Source: Azolla pinnata
Lineage: Eukaryota > Streptophyta > Polypodiopsida > Salviniales > Salviniaceae
DNA length: 58,278 nt
Assembly (NCBI GenBank): GCA_037176905.1
Contig: JBBBWG010010001.1
Coordinates: forward strand, 1 to 58,278
Direction: 5' to 3'
Made by a program: the position numbers and the translations under genes. Position 1 is the first letter of the stretch; every line of letters starts with the position of its first letter. The notes beneath the pieces are model-generated. The model had not been told where the DNA came from, did not search any database, and was given only the letters and a program-made list of their open reading frames with translations. Below are positions 12,913-25,757 of the stretch, in pieces.

Positions 12913-14419
12913 CCCCTTCTCCTTCTCTTTTTCTCCTTCTCTCTTTCTCTCCTTCTCTTTCTCTTTCTCTTCAGAGTTGGGAGCTTCAGGAGACTCATTT
13001 CTGTAGATCTTGCATCTCAATCATCAAGAACTAAGATTAGATTTATGTGTTCTAGTTTTCGCCGAATCGCGCTAACTAGTCAACTATTTCAATCATCGGG
13101 AACTAAGATTAGATTTATGTGTTCTGGTTTTCGCCGAATCGCTACTAGCCAAATGTAGTCGATCGACCTTTCAAGGGCCCGATGTCGTGGTATTGTACTA
13201 TAGACAGATCAAGAGAATCTGAAGAAGAAGAAGGTTGTAGCAGCAACAACAACAACAGAAGAAGAAGAAGAAGAAGAAGTGAGGGTGTTGGATTTGTCTG
13301 TTGTGTTGTATCGATTACTCTTCATCGGCCACTCACAACCAGTTCCTAACTCGCACTCGAACGACACCCTTTCCGAACAATGGGTTCCAAGGCCTTGAAT
13401 CTTTGTCAATGCTCTAGCCCCGACTGGCAGCTACCCATTTTCGAACAATCGCTCATTCCATAATTCGACGAGCTTTGTTATTCCTCATATTTCTGATTGA
13501 AACTTGATGCATAAACGATTCACAATGAGCAAACAAAAAGAGATCCGACATGGAATACTATCATTTCGATACGGAGTGTTGGATCCACTCGATGCTTTTT
13601 CATGCCATTGCATACATCGATGCACATGTCAACTACACTCACATACGTCTATCACAACCTTGCTAACGATTTCAATCTAGTTTAACAGGAAATCCATGTA
13701 CTCTCAATGACACTTTATCTCCCTCATCATTCTTTCCTACAGCCCATTTCTAGATACCATGTGTGAAAGGCTTTGCCAAAGACCCTAAAACAACATAGAC
13801 TTTCTTATCAGAACCATATGATTAACGGTTTGTCAACATGTTATTGTTCTAAACCAGGTTTGACCATGTTCTTCTTTACTATGCCATCAACCCATGAACT
13901 AAACTTTTGTTACATATCAGGGCAATAAATCACCTACTCTCCGCTTGGCTTGATCTCACTCATGAGCTAATTCTCTTGCTTGATTCCTTGATAGCTGCTA
14001 TTCAACGACACTCAATCATTCAAAGATCCTCATGAGCGCTTAACCTGTTTAATTCATCGACCACATTCGCTAAAGAGATTACCTCCAAATCTTCAGACAT
14101 GCATTGAAGTGACAACTATCACAACTAACAATCTATGAAATTAACAAGCATTATCAACAGGCGACCACATCGCTCATCGCAACAGCTAACATTAAAACAA
14201 TAACTTCTAACACGACTCGCATTGTAGCCTACAAAATTCAATACAATTATACAAGCACCGTCACCCCACCAAAGTGGTAAAATGAGCACAATTACAGGCA
14301 ATCAAAATGTGCCCCTATCCCAATCTCTGCCCCGCCCAGTGATTTAACTATTTACAGATGTGAGGGTGCCAAAAACTCTGCAACTACAATCCTAAACTCA
14401 GCATTCAAAACCCTCTCCA
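12913..14419. other. Intergenic region between SCL promoter and CAND1 3' end
   Basis: No gene is supported here. The region holds a CT-rich block (12913-12973), a tandem duplication (13019-13148), a CAA/GAA microsatellite (about 13232-13279) and AT-rich sequence, the last part of which is the CAND1 3' UTR. Short frames have no family resemblance. Confidence 0.5.
13019..13148. repeat. 72-bp tandem duplication
   Basis: Two nearly identical copies begin at 13019 and 13091 with a 72-bp period. Each includes a core of about 50 bp (aatcatc..gaactaagatt through tttcgccgaatcg) with few mismatches. The duplication is recent, and no coding function is evident. Confidence 0.85.
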
Positions 14420-17400
14420 TCACGCCCCAAATGCGTCACTCTCCTGACGCACTGCATTGTACTTCTCTAAAAGATGGCCACTTTTAATAATAGAATTCAT
14501 AAACGTCTTGAACCTCGCACTGCACTCCCCAGCACTGCATCATAAAAACATAGAGAATCAGTAGAGACAACAAGCATGCAGTACATGATTCAGAAGACAC
14601 GATGCAAAAGATATATATACCCTATTCGGTTTAAGGAATCAACTGCACGTAGAGCACTCCTTATCATGTCTTCATTTCTGTCTACTTCTTGCTTCACTGC
14701 ATCTTGTTTTGTTTTATTTGTGACAGTCTTCTCCAGTGGTTCAACTAGTAGATCCAGCACTAACCAAATTCCACAAGAAACACGTTCAGCAAAATACATC
14801 ACACCTATTATTGAAAATGCTTAACAGTATCATTACCGGCTATGATTGTTGAGCCACACTTCTCTGAAAGCTTTGACAATATAAGATGGCATGGCATCTT
14901 AACATCATAGTGGTCTGCGTGAACAAAACAGATTGGACATTAGCAACTGAATGATGTACACTTTGTACACTTTGTGCTTCTAGATCTATGATACCTGAAA
15001 GGCCAGAAAGTAGGTATGGATTGATGAAAGTTGAATGATTGATTTGATCAAGGCAGCTGTCAAGCAGTGTATCAACACACTCAAACGCCCCTTTCCTTAA
15101 CTCAAGTCCATCATCGACTGTATGCTTGAATGGCCCCAGATCAACTGTCCTAATTAGCTCTGTCTGTACACGGCAGTGAGCTGAGAGCACATTTCATGCA
15201 TACCAATTGGCGCTATGAAAACCCACCTTACCTTCACCACAGTTTGATCATATAGTAGCGGCAACAGCTCTGGTAGTAGACCCTTAATTAAAGAAGGTTT
15301 GTTGTGTGCAGCTGTGCTCAAAGCTGATACAGCAGCACGTCTCACATGCTGAACATGAAAAAAGAAATCAACTATGCGAGGCTAAAATGTGTATCTTGAA
15401 TTTATACTCTTTACCCTGTTTCCAGAAAAACTAAAGAAAGGTTTTGCTTACCCTGTCCGCATCATTAATAAGCATGAGAAATGAGGAAATGCATGTTTGC
15501 AGGTATGTATCAATCGGTTGAGGACGCTCCACAATGGTGTACTTTATGGCAATAACAACTGTGGCTCTGGTGAAAGCTGAGGAACTAGAGCACCTTGCCT
15601 GAAAAATATAACTTAACTCTTGTATGGAAATATGAAAAGCAGATTGCACAATATCAACATCACACATACGAAATAATACCAGTAAAGCTGGAACTAGTTT
15701 TTCAGGCTCCATAAGAGCCATCTTTCCAAGGCACTCCGCAACAACATTGCGGACACCCTCTTCTTCACTTTCACAATGAGCGAAAAGGAGAGACAGGATC
15801 TTCTCAAGGTCAGGTTCTTTGAGCTCTACTTTTCCAATTTCATCCAAAGATTGTCTTACGATGACCTGTTTTCCATTTGCTTTAAGAACTTTCTCTGCCA
15901 TAAAGCAATTATTTGAAAGACCATACAATACCTCTTTCAAAGAGTGTAGCAAAAGATATTGCTGCTTAGATTGACTGTCAATTTGGTCAAGTATGAAAGG
16001 AAGGTACTTTGATAAGTTCCCAACAGCAATGTTTCCAAGAGCAAACGATGCAGCCACTTTAATTTCTTCAGATGGAGATTGAAACGAATCAATGATAACA
16101 GATTCTATATTCATATGTAGGCTAAGATCTTTTCTCCTTCCAATTTCTCCGAGGCAAAGCAATGCCAAAAGTGTCATCTGTAACCAAAAAAATGAGCCGA
16201 AAAGCACAAAAAAAGACACATTACATGAATCTACAAAGAATCACATACCGGAGCACTGTTCTTACTCCCCTTCAACATATTTACAAGCATTTCCACGGTA
16301 GACGAGCATTTTGGATCACCTGCTGCAATGCACAACACAGCGATACATTGGGCAACAGAATAAAAAGCTTGCTTTGCAGCAGAGCCACCAGATGCTGAGC
16401 CCTTTGCAGTAGAGATAAGAGAATCTAGCAAGCTGTTAAAGCTAGCCCCATCTGACTGTACAAGTGCTGCAAAGAAAGCTTGCAGGGCCTGAAAAGCACA
16501 ATATAGATCATTCACAATTAAGACTTAGGAATATAGACATAAGTTATCAGAAATTATGTATGAGACTATGTGAGTACCTGTAAAGCTTGGCCCTGTGGAA
16601 GAGAGCTCCGCACCAAAATCAAAGCTTGAGGAAGCACTTTTTCAGTTATAGTTGAGGAATTTATGTTTGTGTTGTTTTTCTGGTCATCCATCATTGTGCA
16701 GCAAAGCTCAAGAGCTGAGGCAGACATGTGCAAATCTCCATCACTGTATGATGAAGGAACTTGTCAAGCAGAATGAACGAAGCATACCTTCACAAGTGTT
16801 AGATGCATCATATAAGACATATCATGATTATAAATATTGTTGCATTCAAGTTCAAACAAAATTAAAAGCCCTTGGATTGCTGAAGATGTGGAAAAATTAT
16901 TCTGGATGATTTACAACAATAGGGTGAATTATGATGAGGGAGCAATATGTCAAAATGATGGTGCTATTAATCCCAAAGGGAGGTAAAACAATTTGTTCGA
17001 TAGGAGGCCAATTTTAATCCGTAGGATTAGAACAAATACATAAAGCAAATATTTTATGGATTGTGATTACATCACACTTAATGTGTATGAACATTGGAAG
17101 AGATAGTTATTCCCATTTTGAAGAAGTTTAGCATCTGTCCTTTAATAACATGAGAAAGAAAACAAAATGACCTGCACTACAGAGGAACACTTGATACGAC
17201 AGTCGCGTGCTCAATATAACAGCGCCTCAACTTTAATGAAAGAAGCAAATAATACAAGGAAAAAACTAAGAAGTAGTCAGGTACATACCTTATCAACGTA
17301 GAGAGTTCTGTTACCACAGATTCAAGATTGGGTTTACTTATTTGATTGCTATAAGCAATAAGTAACGAATTTAATGTAGATAAGGATGCTTGTCTCAAAG

Positions 17401-20400
17401 CACGATTAGCCTGCGACAACAGGAATCAAAAGTAAGGGGTATTCACTTAGGAACACATTTGGCATTCAACTGTAGTTCTGTGTACCTTCCTCAAGAATGT
17501 AGTTAATTCAAAAATAACTTGTTCTAGCACACACGAGAGATCAATCTTTAGGGGGGACTCTGCTATTGTGGCAAAGGCCTGCACAATATAAGAAAGCAGA
17601 TCTTTTACACAACGAAAAATTCAAAATGGAAACGAGTCATGGCTTATTACAAAAACTTTAACAAACCTTAACAGCAGTCAAACGAGTTATTTCATTCCGC
17701 AGCCTCTCCAATAAGATTGGTAAGCATGTTCCAAGTTCACTTTTGAGGTGGTCTCCAAGTACTGCTATAACCAACCCCATACAAGAGATTGCACATTCCT
17801 TTACCTCCTAAAATTCAGAAAGTTTGCAATGATTACAAAGACTCCAGTTTATTGCAGGCCATTAAAAGCCATAATTAATTTAAACAAATCAGAACCTGAT
17901 CTTGATCTTGCGCTGTTAAACGCTTTAGAATGGAGTTATAAATAGGCTTCATATATAACTTGAAATCAAATGTAGGCACCTAAAGAACCAAGCTGCTTAA
18001 TTTTAAAAAATTATCTTGTAAGAACACAAAAGCTTATCAGACAATCTACATCTGCTCACCTCCTGGACATTGGGCCGGATTACTCTTACAAGCTCTCCAC
18101 AAACTCTAAGCGCTTCTGCAGTCACCTTGTAATATCGCTCACCTACTGCTGAAAGCACAGGTTGAAGTATTTCCTGAAAGAAGAAACAAAATCACCTAAA
18201 CAAAGAATCCAATATTTAAAACTTAACCCAAGGAGAATGAAGAGCTAGAAACATACGTACTTTCACATGCTGATGAAATACGTTGGGCGGATGAGAAACC
18301 ATGACCAGTCTTGTAAAAACTAGTGCCTCTATCTTCAAATTAGAATTTGAGCCTTTGTCCTGCAAGGCAATACACGTGCTCAGAGGTCAAACATGCATGT
18401 ACCATATACACAAGTGAAGTATTATATATTCTACCCATGAAATTCATGTGACCAGAAACCCTACATTCAGTGCCCTCTCTATTCCCGGAACCAATGAAGC
18501 AATGTGATCAGCCAAACAATTGGGGCGTACTATCACCAGCTCCTTCAATACTGAAAAAACTCCAACCTGCAATAATCTTTATAAAATAACTCCTAATGGT
18601 ATAAAATTTCATACATGATACGGATATAAACAAGAAGCATTTATTGACCTTGGTTTTAACCGATTTCTCTCGAAGCTGTTTATTTAGAGACTTTACGAGT
18701 TTCGGCACTTCTTGCTCCAGGAAATGCAAAGGGCTGCCATATTGCCACAAAGATTGAAAGCTGTGTTAGCGTTGAAATCTACAGAAATACAAATGTTTTA
18801 AGATACTAAAGCAACTCATACCTGGACGGATCAACAATTCCAGACCCTTTTGTTACACTTCCAGTCTGCCGAAGAAGATCACAAAAGGCGTTGAAAATAT
18901 CAATCTGACACAAGCAATACATCTTTAGAATCAAATATAGCACTGCTGGAATACGGATTTGGACATGACTTCAATGTTGTCACCTTCACGTTTTCTTCTC
19001 TCTCTCTGAACCTCTCTATCAATTTTGGGCTAGCCTGCAGAAAGGAATGAGAACATGAGATTCCAGTGAGAACATGAGATTTGACCAGATATCAAGTATA
19101 GGCTACTTTAAACAAGCTGACTGCGCATACAGTTCTGCCAACGAACAGTAAATGAAAAATAAAAGTTTGTTCTGTTGAAGGTGTGATTGCACCTTAGCAT
19201 ATATTACTGTTAACATTTCAGGACGAGATACAATAATTGCTGAAAGACATTTCACTGCAGCCCTACGAACCTTCCAGCTTACATCTTCATCATCACTGTA
19301 CTCATTACCACTATCCCTGCACAATACCAAAAAATATGATGAAAATGCAATTGGTTCAACTTCAACACCTCATGAGAAAAATGCTGGAGACGTACTCATC
19401 TTCTTCTTCATCACCATTCATGTCTTCATCATGATCCTCATCCATATCATCTGTGAAATTTGGATCATAGCTAACATATTTCAGAGAAAGGTCCAATATC
19501 ACCTCACAATATGGCGAAACCTCTCGAGCACATCGCAAAACAAAACTTTCCAGAGCCTACGATTGAAAGAAACATAAAATGAAATTACTCCTGCATAGCA
19601 AAAGCAAAAAATTTTCTGGCGTATAGCCTGGCTGATGCAAAAGCATGTGAATCAGATTGTGAAGTGAACGACACGATGTGGAGTACCATGGCATCTAAAC
19701 ATGCACTTTGTAGATGAGCATACCTGAAGGCTATTTTCACGTAGTTCATCATCATTTTCAGAAGCATTTTCACAATAACTGATCAGGAGTGGTACAGCCT
19801 CTGCAAGATATGGCCCAAATCTGTAGCCAACCGCACGACTACCATCCATACAGGCAATAAAGATCAATGTTTAGTCCTGTTGCTCGTGCAAAATACAAGC
19901 ACTCCATAAATCATGGCTAAAATCATACAACTAACAAAGCATATGACAGGCTCTGAGACAATGCCGACTATCAGTGTAATCAACAATCTTCATAACAAAC
20001 AAATGAAATTAATCCGACTATATTGCCTCTCACTTATATTTTCGTGCTCTTTATTTATGCCAGATTATAACAGCATACATATCACCTGGAATCCTACTTT
20101 CTACAATCTGTGATGGACTTGTAAAACTCTTTACAATCTGTAATGTTGTTTGTGATAGATTATAACGTGTACACATCATTTAGAATCCTAATTTGCCAAA
20201 ATGAAGACAAAAGAGAGACAAACCTAAATGCTCCAATCATTTGTATACTTGATCGTATCATCTCAGGCTTTGAGTCCCTGCGCGTCAGAAGACCGATGAC
20301 ATGATGAATTGCTCTTCCTAATAAATCGTCTGATAAGCTCGAGGCCAAGATAGCTGTTTAAAACCACAATAAAATGTGATGCAGTGATATAAACATAAAA

Positions 20401-23097
20401 TACAGAGTAATTAGCATCTTTAGCAGTGATTCTTAGATGGAAAGGTAGTTTAACAGCATATAAAAAAAGAAAGTAAATGGCAGCAAATGACGTATCATGT
20501 TAACAAAAAACTGCAAACAAAACTTGATATTTTTGTACTGAATAAAGCACCACAAACATACAGCATGCACTTACCGAGACATTGAATGGCTCGCTTCCGA
20601 AGACTGGCTTGACTTGAATTGAGTTGCACAAGCATAGAATTCAACAACTTCTCATGCTCCATTACCATTAAATTTCCAAAACGGTGAAGCACATCGCAGA
20701 ATATATCAAGACACTCTGCTTTAACTTCAGCACTAGTACTCTAAAACATTGCAATTAAATACATCATTCAACCACACAAAAACTTACGGGTATGTTCAAC
20801 CGAAAACCAAAATATAAAAAGAAATATTGAGACATACTGATGTGCTAATTCCTTTCACCAGCTTTGGCGAAAGTAGACCTACAACGGCTTGAGCAACAGA
20901 TCCACTACTGATCTCAGCAACCACTGTCTTCAAAGCAATGCTTGCAGTATCACGTTGTTGTTCCTTTCCTGTTAACAACCTCGTACACAATACATCTGAT
21001 ATTTCTATAACTCTGTTCTCACTGACTTTCTTAACCAATGGCGCGAGACTGTTAAAAAAAACACAGCCCATTGAATATAAAAACAAATTTGGAATGGTTG
21101 AAACCTAGCATTTTATATTACAAGTGAATGTAAACTAGAAATCCATCTCACGAAACTATATATTACGTGAACCATTTCATGTCTAACTCAGACCAGGTAT
21201 TATGCAGCTCCAATCTCATCACAAATGCCTAAGTGCAGATATGTAATTCTATATTTTTGTCAATGACTGTGGTATGCACATCGTGGACTTGCAAGAATTT
21301 TGCACTTTTGATAATGTTGGAATGTGTTTCATAATGGCCAAATAGCCGTTTAAGAATAGTGGTGATAACCAGAACAAACAAATACAATGCCTACAAAGAG
21401 TTCGAAGCACTCGGTTACAAGGTCCACACTGAGTCGGTAATTGTCTGCAAATGTTATTGAGAGCTGATTGGGCAAAGTCAGATTAACCAGGCATCAACAT
21501 AGATTTACTCCATCTTTATCTTTCAATACTTCGGCCCTTTTCTTAACCTGTGCATAGCTGTACTTCATTCTTGAATCAAATTGTGGTAATCAAATACTTT
21601 TTACTAATCAGTACCCTAGTACCAGTTTAAGGAGGCAGCCTCTATTGTTCACGGCTTATAACAGTTTCCACAGATTATTAGAGTAAGTTTCTATTACTTT
21701 TCCAATGAGTGATATGCATACTCAACCATGAAAAGTCTACAAATATACGAGAGAAATGCCATTTCAAATAGGTACAAATTACAATCATATATAGAAGACA
21801 CATACATTAGCTCAAAATAATAATAGTAAACTGTAATTCACACAAAACTTTGTTGTCTGTTCCATTAATATCATACATAAGCAGAGCTTTAAATTCTTAG
21901 GATTCTTATGTTTAAGGGATATTCTAAATACACATCGTACTAATAAGCAAGCATCACATGCAAATTAATAAACAATTTCTAAGTTTGTGTGTGACTGAAA
22001 TGAGATTGCAACATTAGCCCATCTCAAGGAGTATAAATTTGTTAGGCATCGCATATACATTGAGACCATGCAGTATACCATCCCTAGACAACGTTATCAA
22101 AGGTCAAGACTAGGTGACGATTCTCATTTATCAACAATCTGGCAATAAACCTTGAGAAATCATGGTTCTTCAGTTTTCACAAATTTTATATGACATAATT
22201 AGCTCTACCTGAAGGTAGAGATATCTATGCAATATGCCCATCTCAACAAGTATGGATTACGTTGATTGTTGCATGTATCACAAGCAGGCTATACATTATG
22301 GCATTCCATAATACCTCACCACGATACAACAGTAGATCACAATCCCTTAATGCAGGTCCAGGACGAAAATGTGGTATCACATTCATAATAAATTGCAGAC
22401 ACACAATGTGCTTTAGATTCCATCGCATAATCAAGTTAATTAGATCAGGCTTTAAGAAAAAAAATGGACGGAATTTACCTAACTAAAAGCTAGATTTTTA
22501 CAGTTTTATTATCCAAACAAGAACACGTGCCAAGGCAGGGTATGATGCATCAGATATGACAAAAAGAGACCTCTAAGTTATATCGTAAGTGAAACATGTA
22601 ACAAACAAGGTCCATTGATGGCGAGATTCTTAATTTGTCTAAAACTGTGACTTTTCAAGCATGCATGGCTAACTCTTACTTCAAAATGCAAATTTTTCAA
22701 AAGGAAATACAGAGAAAATGATTGAAACCTTACCATTTCACGGCTAGACCTGAAATATCTCCACTCGGATCATCAAGCTGCTGCAGGACAATCTGTGATA
22801 TCTTACGCTCACTATCCACGTCTGTTTTGAATGTATCTTTCTGAAGCTCGTTTAGCAGATCAGACGTGGCCATGTATCGAAAATCTTTATCCTTCGAAAT
22901 GATCTGAACATTTTTCGTACAGTGCGCCAGAAGAAGAAGACGTCGATAGACAAGCCATTCAAAGTACCTCATTCCAAAGCTTGTAGAAAACGCGATATGT
23001 AGAAAAAGAGGACACGAACAACGTGGATATAAAAGGCGAGGAGGGGGAATTTCGGACTCACCTTTTCGAGGATCAGATTCATGGTCAAATTCGCCAT
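14420..23097 (-). CDS. CAND1: CAND1, cullin-associated NEDD8-dissociated protein (TIP120)
   Basis: This HEAT-repeat protein wraps non-neddylated cullin-RBX1 and exchanges F-box/SKP1 modules, setting SCF ligase activity in the nucleus and cytosol. I could place 28 coding exons, all closing in frame, giving 1229 aa (Arabidopsis 1219). The first exon (23062-23097) encodes [12 protein letters not shown]. Further exons include 22734-22903 ([16 protein letters not shown]), 20838-21048, 20575-20740, 20224-20353, 19724-19838, 19396-19556 (the acidic loop, DEEEDE), 19193-19316 ([17 protein letters not shown]), 18465-18566, 17667-17807, 16578-16743, 16249-16488, 15932-16177 ([11 protein letters not shown]), 15680-15865, 15452-15598, 15232-15348, 14995-15163 ([15 protein letters not shown]), 14837-14914, 14621-14759 and 14420-14534. 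The protein aligns end to end with plant CAND1 and has no internal stop. The intron at 21049-22733 is unusually long, and the intron at 15866-15931 is short, stop-free and in frame. A leader intron with its donor at 23315 is likely. Confidence 0.96.
21049..22733 (-). other. Large second intron of CAND1
   Basis: This 1685-bp AT-rich intron separates the exon ending AVK-C from the one beginning LAPLVKK. It has ordinary gt and ag ends. Short open frames inside (such as 22262-22486) look random, and I see no nested gene or transposon signature. Confidence 0.6.
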
Positions 23098-23510
23098 ATT
23101 GAGGAAGGAAGTGAGAGTCGAACGTGAATCTTCGAAGGAGGGGGGGAGCAGAAGCGCGATTCAGTCTGTGGAGGTCCTTTGCAAGGATAACAAACAAGGA
23201 AATGAACGGAGAACGAAACAAGGATGTGGCATTAGCTCGATGTGTGCGTTGAATGATGGAGAAGTTAGGAACAAATGCGAGGAGGGAGAGGGGGCAGATA
23301 GAGGTCGATGTTTACCTGGATTGCGACCCTGCTCAGCTTGGTTTGGGAAGAATCCGATGCCTTCTTGCGTCTGCGTCGGCGTCGGCGTCTGTGCTGCTCC
23401 GAGGAGACGCTAGGTTTTGGAGCAGATCAACACAGAGCGCACACTCAGAAAAACCACAACACACTCTGAAGTTTCCCGAAATTCCAAAACTGCCCCTCCT
23501 CCGAGATACA
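23098..23510 (-). promoter_or_regulatory. CAND1 5' leader and proximal promoter
   Basis: Upstream of the CAND1 ATG the sequence becomes GC-richer. A strong donor (CAG then gtaaac on the minus strand, at 23316/23315) and a candidate acceptor near 23171 suggest a leader intron. I cannot place a TATA box with confidence. Confidence 0.4.
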
Positions 23511-23980
23511 TACACATGAGCCATGATGTGCATGGCGGTGATGCATGTCAACATGTATGCCTACGTGCATGATGAAGAATGAATGGATTTCTGCATACAC
23601 GTTGTGCATGCATGCATACATACGTGATGGGGTAATTGATGCATGCATGTGCATGTATGCATCGATTACCCATACACATGAGTGATGATGTGCATGGCAC
23701 TGATGCATGTCAACATGGATGCCTACGTGCATGACGAAGAATGAATGGATTTCTGCGTACACGTTGTACATACATGCATACATGCATGATGGGGTAGTTG
23801 ATGCATGCATGTACATACATGTATGCATCGGTTACCCATCCACATGAGTGATGGTGTGCATGGCAGTGATGCATGTCAACATGTATGCCTACGTGCATGA
23901 TGAAGAATGAAATGGATTTCTGCAAACACATTGTACATGCATGCATACATACAAGATGCGGTAATTGATGCATGCATGCA
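23511..23980. repeat. Tandem repeat of 162-166 bp, three copies, CATGCATG-rich
   Basis: Three head-to-tail copies start at 23511, 23673 and 23839 (periods 162 and 166 bp); the third is incomplete and fades near 23980. Every copy contains dense ATGCATGC/CATGCATG palindromes and the same landmark (acacatgag, then gatgcatgtcaac, then gaatgaa). Long frames on the minus strand here are by-products of the repeat. The array sits upstream of the CAND1 promoter. Confidence 0.9.
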
Positions 23981-24125
23981 CGATGACTTCCCGCGATCTT
24001 GTGCAAAGATGCTGAGACACGCTGCAGAGCCACGAATCGAAGACAGCATCCGCTGCCAAGGTCTGATCCCCCGATGATCTGCTTGTGCCTCGAAGCTGAA
24101 GCAATAAACAAATTTGTGGGGGATG

Positions 24126-24340
24126 AATGCCATGTGCCTCGACTATTTCAATTATTTGTCGAAGTCGTGTAGCATTGTAATGGAATGGAACGTGTTCGTT
24201 GTTGACTTGGTTAATGAACTGGTCCTTGGTCGAGCTGACTTGAGAGCTAAGCAGGCCACTACTGATCACTTTGCGAAGGGCAAAGCACATGCGTTCACGA
24301 CCATGACCGCGATTATATTTGTGTAATCCGTGCACATGTG
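24126..24340 (-). mobile_element. Relic of a Ty1-copia retrotransposon (RNase H C-terminus)
   Basis: On the minus strand the translation around FALRKVISSGLLSSQVSSTKDQFI resembles the end of copia polyproteins, where a conserved block reads roughly FVR-V-SG-L---VSTKDQ-ADI-TK. The match covers only this block; the usual H-TKHIE motif before it is blurred and the downstream TK is lost. I see no LTRs, integrase or reverse transcriptase core nearby, so this is a degraded fragment. It could instead be a chance resemblance. Confidence 0.45.
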
Positions 24341-25164
24341 GATCTCGTCATACTACATGTACATGGAAACTATTACGGCTGTGAGCCGAGTGGCCTTCTT
24401 CGAATGACAACTTATTGAACAAAGAAATCTATTATGTGCATGTTTAGTAGGAAGGCAACAAAGGAATTGCTAAACCGAATGAATAACTCCATCAACATCA
24501 TGGCAACTTCTTTGATCCACAACATAGTGCTATCGTTCTAGCTCCTTAGATGCATGGATCTATGAAACACCAAATCGAACTTTGCGTATAGTGCAACAAA
24601 TGTCATGAAAGTTTGCATGCCTTGTTGCGACAACCGATATGTCGGTGAGCTATATGCTAAACTTTGTGATCTGCATGGTCTCGATTTCCAATGCACCAAA
24701 TTGATGGGTCACGACTCGAAGCTTCTCTTGCACTCGTTTACTCGTTCACTTACCTCTCAACGTAGCTGTAATTATTCTTATTTCATTTTTGCTAAATTAC
24801 AAGCTTGTTTGGTGGCCAATGCAATGTCCTACACTAGAAGAGTAACATGTGTTGAATGACAAGACAACAATGCGCCAAGCTCCATTTTTTTATTTTTTAC
24901 AACTTACTATTGGGGTCTCGCTTAATCCTAGTGGCCGACCTCGAAGCATAGGCTGCATTCTAAAGTTCTCAGCAAAGGCAAAACAAGATTGTTATTGTTC
25001 CATGAGCATGATGAGTTTAGACCTAGGACAAAGGATGATCAGCCAGAGAGTATCAATGAAGTCAAAGTCAGCTTCCTACGGAGTCCTTGTGATGCATATG
25101 AGAGCATTCTTTTAGGGTTCGATTTCTCCTTGTTAGAGGGCTAGAGCATTTCACAGCTATACAC

Positions 25165-25545
25165 AAGCGATCCCTAGCCTCTTCCAGAGGCTATCTGGAC
25201 GATTGGTCTACACACATGCTGTTGATGTTAATCGGTCCCCCCGACCTCTTTCACTCTCTTTCATAGGCTATTGGGACAACCGATTTGCAGCACTTCTCCA
25301 TGCATTTCGACCCCCCCCCCCAACCTATTTCAAGACTCTTTCAGAGGCGTATCGGGACAATCGATCAGCAACACTTCCCGATGAATATCGANNNNNNNNN
25401 NTCCCGGGGAAGATTGGTCCCCCCCCCCCCCCCCCCCCTCTTTCGGACACTCTTTCAGAGGCCATCGAGACGATCGATTCGTGCACTTCCTCTTCCGGAT
25501 TCTTTCGGAGGCAACGCAATCGGAATGATCGATCTACGGAGAATC
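25165..25545. repeat. Degenerate tandem repeats with poly-C runs
   Basis: Four or five imperfect units of roughly 75-80 bp share the theme ctctttcagaggc followed by a gggacaatcgat-like segment. Two long C runs (about 25311-25321 and 25419-25438) lie between units. The N gap falls inside this array, so the copy number is probably unreliable. Confidence 0.6.
25392..25401. other. Assembly gap (10 N)
   Basis: Ten undetermined bases stand next to a poly-C run inside a tandem repeat, which is a classic place for an assembler or polymerase to fail. The true size is unknown. Confidence 0.98.
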
Positions 25546-25699
25546 GAACTGGAAGGTAACAATTCTATGTTGAATCAAGTCAGAAGCCAGATTCCATTCC
25601 TGTGTTGAATCAAGTCAGAAGCCAGATTCCATTCCAGTGTTGTGTTTTTGCGGCTTCCGATTGACACAAACCGTGAAAAAAAAACAGAGCAATTGTGTG

Positions 25700-25736
<37 letters not shown>

Positions 25737-25757
25737 GAACAGAGCAATCGTGTAGCC

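Larger units (their letters stand above)
23981..25757. other. Accessory stretch between CAND1 and the fibrillin gene
   Basis: This region holds a retrotransposon relic (24126-24340), a plus-strand stretch at 24600-25120 with no recognisable product, degenerate tandem repeats with poly-C runs and an N gap (25165-25545), and a 34-bp direct duplication (25569-25637). A GA microsatellite (25704-25732) lies just upstream of the fibrillin start. Only the relic carries a family signature. Confidence 0.5.

Noticed and set aside
23511..23980. Regular repeats considered as a CRISPR array
   Set aside because: The units are 162-166 bp and contiguous, without short repeats separated by unique spacers, and the DNA is plant nuclear.
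23445..24111. Overlapping minus-strand frames rich in Met, His and Cys
   Set aside because: They are produced by the ATGCATGC tandem repeat and repeat with the same period; no domain is present.
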